This document shows positions 61,178-64,000 of a stretch of 64,000 bases of DNA, piece by piece; within the stretch, counting starts at the first letter, position 1; each line of letters starts with the position of its first letter. Origin of the DNA: JANQEU01 sp965228045 (GTDB lineage: Bacteria; Bacteroidota; Bacteroidia; Cytophagales; Cyclobacteriaceae); contig OZ245789.1 of the NCBI GenBank assembly GCA_965228045.1, forward strand, positions 4,526,001-4,590,000, read 5' to 3'. The translations under genes were made by a program, and so were the position numbers. The notes under the pieces were generated by a model. It was not told where the DNA came from and searched no databases. It saw only the letters and a list, made by a program, of their open reading frames with translations.

Positions 61178-63363
61178 TGAATAACAGACACATACTCAAT
61201 CTGTTGCATGAAGTCTCGCAACTCATCAAGGTCGAGCTTGACAGTAAAGTGCTTCAATCGGTCGATCGCTTGCTGCGAAAATACGAACTGGAGCACATAG
61301 ATGATTTTATTCGAGACGTTCGGGAGATCGCCAACGACTCTGGTATCGTAATGCTGGAAAAACAGCTCAGTCGAAAAGAATTTGAGCTTTTTGTAGAGAA
61401 TTTCGATGCTCCTTTGATCGTGTTTCTGAAAGAAGGTGGGGAAATATTTCCTTCAATTATCGACACCAATCGGAAAAAGAAGGAGATCACAATCTTAAAT
61501 GACCTCACCAAACAAATTATTGATCTCGATCAGGTACAACAGGAACATTTCATAACAGATGAAAATGGTGAAATAATCGTTGTATCCGTCTTTCAATACG
61601 AAAGTATGGTGAGCCATGACCAGCGGGAGGATGAGGAAGAAGCTCTCCCACTATCACCTGTTTCAAGATTGATTAAGCTGTTAAAAACAGAAAAAAAAGA
61701 TATTGCGTACGTATATATCTACGCCGTAATTATTGGTATATCCAGTTTGATTCTACCCTTGGGAATTCAGGCTGCGATTGAGTTGATCTCAGGTGGTGTA
61801 TTCTTCAGCTCAATTTATTTTCTCATTGGTATTATTATAGTTGGTGTGCTTGGAGCGGGGATCCTGCAGGTCATGCAGATAACCATCGTGGAATACATCC
61901 AGCGTAGGGTATTCACGAAAGCGGCATTTGAATTTGCCTATCGAGTGCCTAGAATAAGGATGGAAGCGATCCACAATGTTCACTTTCCTGAATTGATGAA
62001 CAGGTTCTTCGATGTGCTAACTATTCAGAAAGGGCTTCCCAAATTGCTGATTGACCTTTCAACAGGTGCCATCCAGATCCTTTTTGGTTTAATTCTATTG
62101 TCTCTTTATCACCCGTTTTTCGTCTTTTTTGGGCTGTTTCTGATATTTATCCTGTTCTTCATCTTTTACACCACCGGCCCAAAAGGACTTAATTCTTCAA
62201 TCATAGAGTCCAAATACAAATACAAGGCCGTTTATTGGTTAGAGGAGTGCGCAAGAGTTCTCTTCAGTTTCAAGCTTTTTGGAACTACCGAACTCCCAAT
62301 TAAGAAAACAGACTACTTCGTCAACAACTACCTGAAAAACCGAAGGAATCATTTCCAGGTTTTGATCTCACAGTACTCCTATGTATTGCTTTTTAAAGCG
62401 GTAGTAACAGCAGGTTTACTGATCATCGGTACGTGGCTGGTGGTGGAGCGCGAGATTACATTGGGTCAGTTTGTTGCGTCGGAGGTGATCATCATTCTCA
62501 TTCTTAATTCTGTCGAAAAAATAATCTCATACATGGATGTGGTCTATGACATGCTCACAGCCGTGGACAAAATTTCGAATGTGACCGATCTCCCGCTGGA
62601 AAAGACGGGTGGAATGGATATTCCCATTCATCAGACCGGTTTGAAAGAAGGATTTAATGTGAAAATCAAAAACATGAAATATATCTATCCGGAATCAACA
62701 AAGTACGCGATAGAAAACATAAATCTGGAGATAACCAAAGGTCAGAGAACCTGTATTTCGGGAATAGGTGGCAGCGGTAAGACGACACTGACCAACGTTA
62801 TCGCTGGTATGTATTCGGATTATGAGGGCTCCATCACCTATAATGATTATTCACTTAGGGATCTGGACAGGACACACCTGAGAAATATGATTGGGAAAAA
62901 TGTTTCTGCCCAGGACATATTTGAAGGAACTATTCTGGAAAATATCCTGGTTGGTAAACCTGGAGCGGATGAATCTATTGCCATCGAGGCACTGAAAAAA
63001 GTAAAGCTTCATGAAGAAATAAGTGAACTACCTTTGGGACTCAATACACCCCTGCTTGCAGCCGGCAAAGGACATTCGGAAACTTTTATCCAAAAGGTAA
63101 TTTTAGCAAGGTGTCTAGCGAAAGACCCTAAGCTGCTGATTCTGAATGACTTCTTTAACAACTTTTCGAAACAGGAACGATTACACCTTATACAAATGCT
63201 GACGGAAGAATCTCAGACGTGGACTTTGATCGCGGTTTCTAATGACCCGCTTATCATGGCTGCATGTGACAGGGTGATTTACATGAGTGAAGGAAAACTG
63301 GTGGCTGACGGAACAGTTGAAGAGATTTTTAAAAATGAAGAGATCGTCAAAAATCTGAATTGA
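61177..63363 (+). CDS. ABC transporter of the type I secretion layout with degenerate ATPase motifs
   Basis: 728 residues. The N-terminal 160 residues are cytosolic and resemble a C39-like domain without catalytic Cys (APLIVFLKEGGEIFPSI). Membrane helices follow at about 172-420. The nucleotide-binding domain is at about 500-728. Walker A is intact (GIGGSGKTT near 529) and a Q-loop Gln is present. The LSGGQ position reads HSETF (633-637), Walker B reads LLILND instead of LLILDE (Asn657, Asp658), and the H-loop His is Asn689. It may be a slow or non-hydrolysing transporter. The HlyD-type gene starts 1 bp downstream. Confidence 0.85.
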   Translation: MNNRHILNLLHEVSQLIKVELDSKVLQSVDRLLRKYELEHIDDFIRDVREIANDSGIVMLEKQLSRKEFELFVENFDAPLIVFLKEGGEIFPSIIDTNRKKKEITILNDLTKQIIDLDQVQQEHFITDENGEIIVVSVFQYESMVSHDQREDEEEALPLSPVSRLIKLLKTEKKDIAYVYIYAVIIGISSLILPLGIQAAIELISGGVFFSSIYFLIGIIIVGVLGAGILQVMQITIVEYIQRRVFTKAAFEFAYRVPRIRMEAIHNVHFPELMNRFFDVLTIQKGLPKLLIDLSTGAIQILFGLILLSLYHPFFVFFGLFLIFILFFIFYTTGPKGLNSSIIESKYKYKAVYWLEECARVLFSFKLFGTTELPIKKTDYFVNNYLKNRRNHFQVLISQYSYVLLFKAVVTAGLLIIGTWLVVEREITLGQFVASEVIIILILNSVEKIISYMDVVYDMLTAVDKISNVTDLPLEKTGGMDIPIHQTGLKEGFNVKIKNMKYIYPESTKYAIENINLEITKGQRTCISGIGGSGKTTLTNVIAGMYSDYEGSITYNDYSLRDLDRTHLRNMIGKNVSAQDIFEGTILENILVGKPGADESIAIEALKKVKLHEEISELPLGLNTPLLAAGKGHSETFIQKVILARCLAKDPKLLILNDFFNNFSKQERLHLIQMLTEESQTWTLIAVSNDPLIMAACDRVIYMSEGKLVADGTVEEIFKNEEIVKNLN

Positions 63364-63364
63364 C

Positions 63365-64000
63365 ATGCTGAATATATCCAATTCCAAAGTAGATGATCAA
63401 TTAGCGGACTTACAACTGTATTCGCTAAAGACCCTGAAGACCCCGAGATTAGGCATATACCTAGCCAGAGTCCTGGTGGTTATGGGCTTGATAATATTCA
63501 TTTCACTGTTTCTTCCCTGGCAACAGAATATCAGGGGATCTGGCTCGCTGACCGCACTCAATCCAGCTAATAGACCACAAACTGTCCAATCCGCGATCCC
63601 TGGAATGATCAGGAAATGGCATGTGAGCGAAGGTGAATTTGTGAATGAGGGAGATACCATTCTAACTCTCAGCGAAGTAAAGGATAAGTACTTTGACCCA
63701 CAGATCCTGGATCGTATGTCCGAACAGATTGACGCTAAGTCATCAAGCCTTTTAGCCAAAGAGCTTAAGCGTGATGCTTATCGCAACCAAATCCAGGCAT
63801 TGCGGGAATCTCTCAGTGCCAAAATGCTGCAAGCTCAGAATAAGGTTCGCCAGTCGGAATTAAAGCTACAAAGCGACAGCATCGCTTATGAAGCAGAAAA
63901 AGTGGCTTACCAGAACCAGAGTAACATTTTTGACCGTAATAAACTTCGATACGAATCCGGAAACATCACCCTAACGAAGTTTCAGGAAATTGAAAACAAG
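63365..64000 (+). CDS. HlyD-family secretion adaptor (3' part beyond window)
   Basis: The frame runs from ATG 63365 for 212 codons to the window edge. A cytosolic N-terminus of about 30 residues is followed by one membrane helix (about 33-50), a lipoyl-type segment (QSAIPGMIRKWHVSEGEFVN, then EGDTILTLSE) and the beginning of a long coiled coil. This is the HlyD layout. It is the likely partner of the ABC transporter gene that ends 1 bp upstream. Confidence 0.88.
   Translation, partial: MLNISNSKVDDQLADLQLYSLKTLKTPRLGIYLARVLVVMGLIIFISLFLPWQQNIRGSGSLTALNPANRPQTVQSAIPGMIRKWHVSEGEFVNEGDTILTLSEVKDKYFDPQILDRMSEQIDAKSSSLLAKELKRDAYRNQIQALRESLSAKMLQAQNKVRQSELKLQSDSIAYEAEKVAYQNQSNIFDRNKLRYESGNITLTKFQEIENK

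Overview
The window is a chromosomal segment from a Bacteroidota bacterium, most likely of the order Cytophagales. Three things point there: the gene order tRNA-Tyr / tRNA-Gly / tRNA-Thr / tuf / tRNA-Trp / secE-nusG-rplKAJL-rpoBC / str / S10-spc-alpha; promoters of the Bacteroidota type (-33 TTTG, about 19 bp, -7 TAnnTTTG) rather than sigma70 boxes; and Wzi-type capsule assembly, DUF3467 and DivIC-like proteins. The genus cannot be named from sequence reading alone.

Layout. 1-3600: a partial sulfotransferase, an OmpA-domain / coiled-coil gene pair, an unknown secreted protein and a small beta-barrel protein. 3600-6420 (minus): a divIC-like gene, eno and carA. 6546-37635 (minus): one almost continuous block for translation and transcription machinery. 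In transcription order it reads tRNA-Tyr, a tandem array of broken tRNA-Gly copies, tRNA-Gly, tRNA-Thr, tuf; tRNA-Trp, secE, nusG, rplK, rplA, rplJ, rplL, rpoB, rpoC, DUF3467; rpsL, rpsG, fusA, rpsJ; rplC to rpsN; rpsH to rplQ. Promoters and intrinsic terminators that divide the block are visible. 37747-43654: an M1 aminopeptidase lipoprotein, pyrH-frr, nadD-gmk, and an ECF sigma factor with its zinc anti-sigma factor. 43793-50251: a small surface-polysaccharide cluster (three GT4 and two GT2 glycosyltransferases and a Wzi-family outer-membrane protein). 50312-56621: ahcY, birA, rsfS, ftsH, lpxH and an unknown exported protein. 56606-60107 (minus): an adaptor, ABC ATPase and TolC export set without its permease. 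60506-64000: a TetR regulator, an unusual ABC transporter and a truncated HlyD-type adaptor.

The most unusual structure is at 36875-37541. Four tandem 156/162-bp units lie between tRNA-Tyr and tRNA-Gly, inside the transcript that leads to tuf. Each unit carries a tRNA-Gly-derived body whose T arm has been partly duplicated into an extra hairpin. In two of the four, the D/anticodon junction is replaced by a second near-palindromic hairpin. Other points worth checking are an ABC transporter whose ATPase motifs are nearly all altered (61177-63363), a promoter plus terminator that would make an RNA of about 90 nt upstream of the efflux genes (60264-60389), two genes whose start codons directly abut an upstream terminator U-tract, and an initially transcribed motif shared by four promoters of translation genes.

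All functional calls come from reading motifs and gene order; no database search was run.
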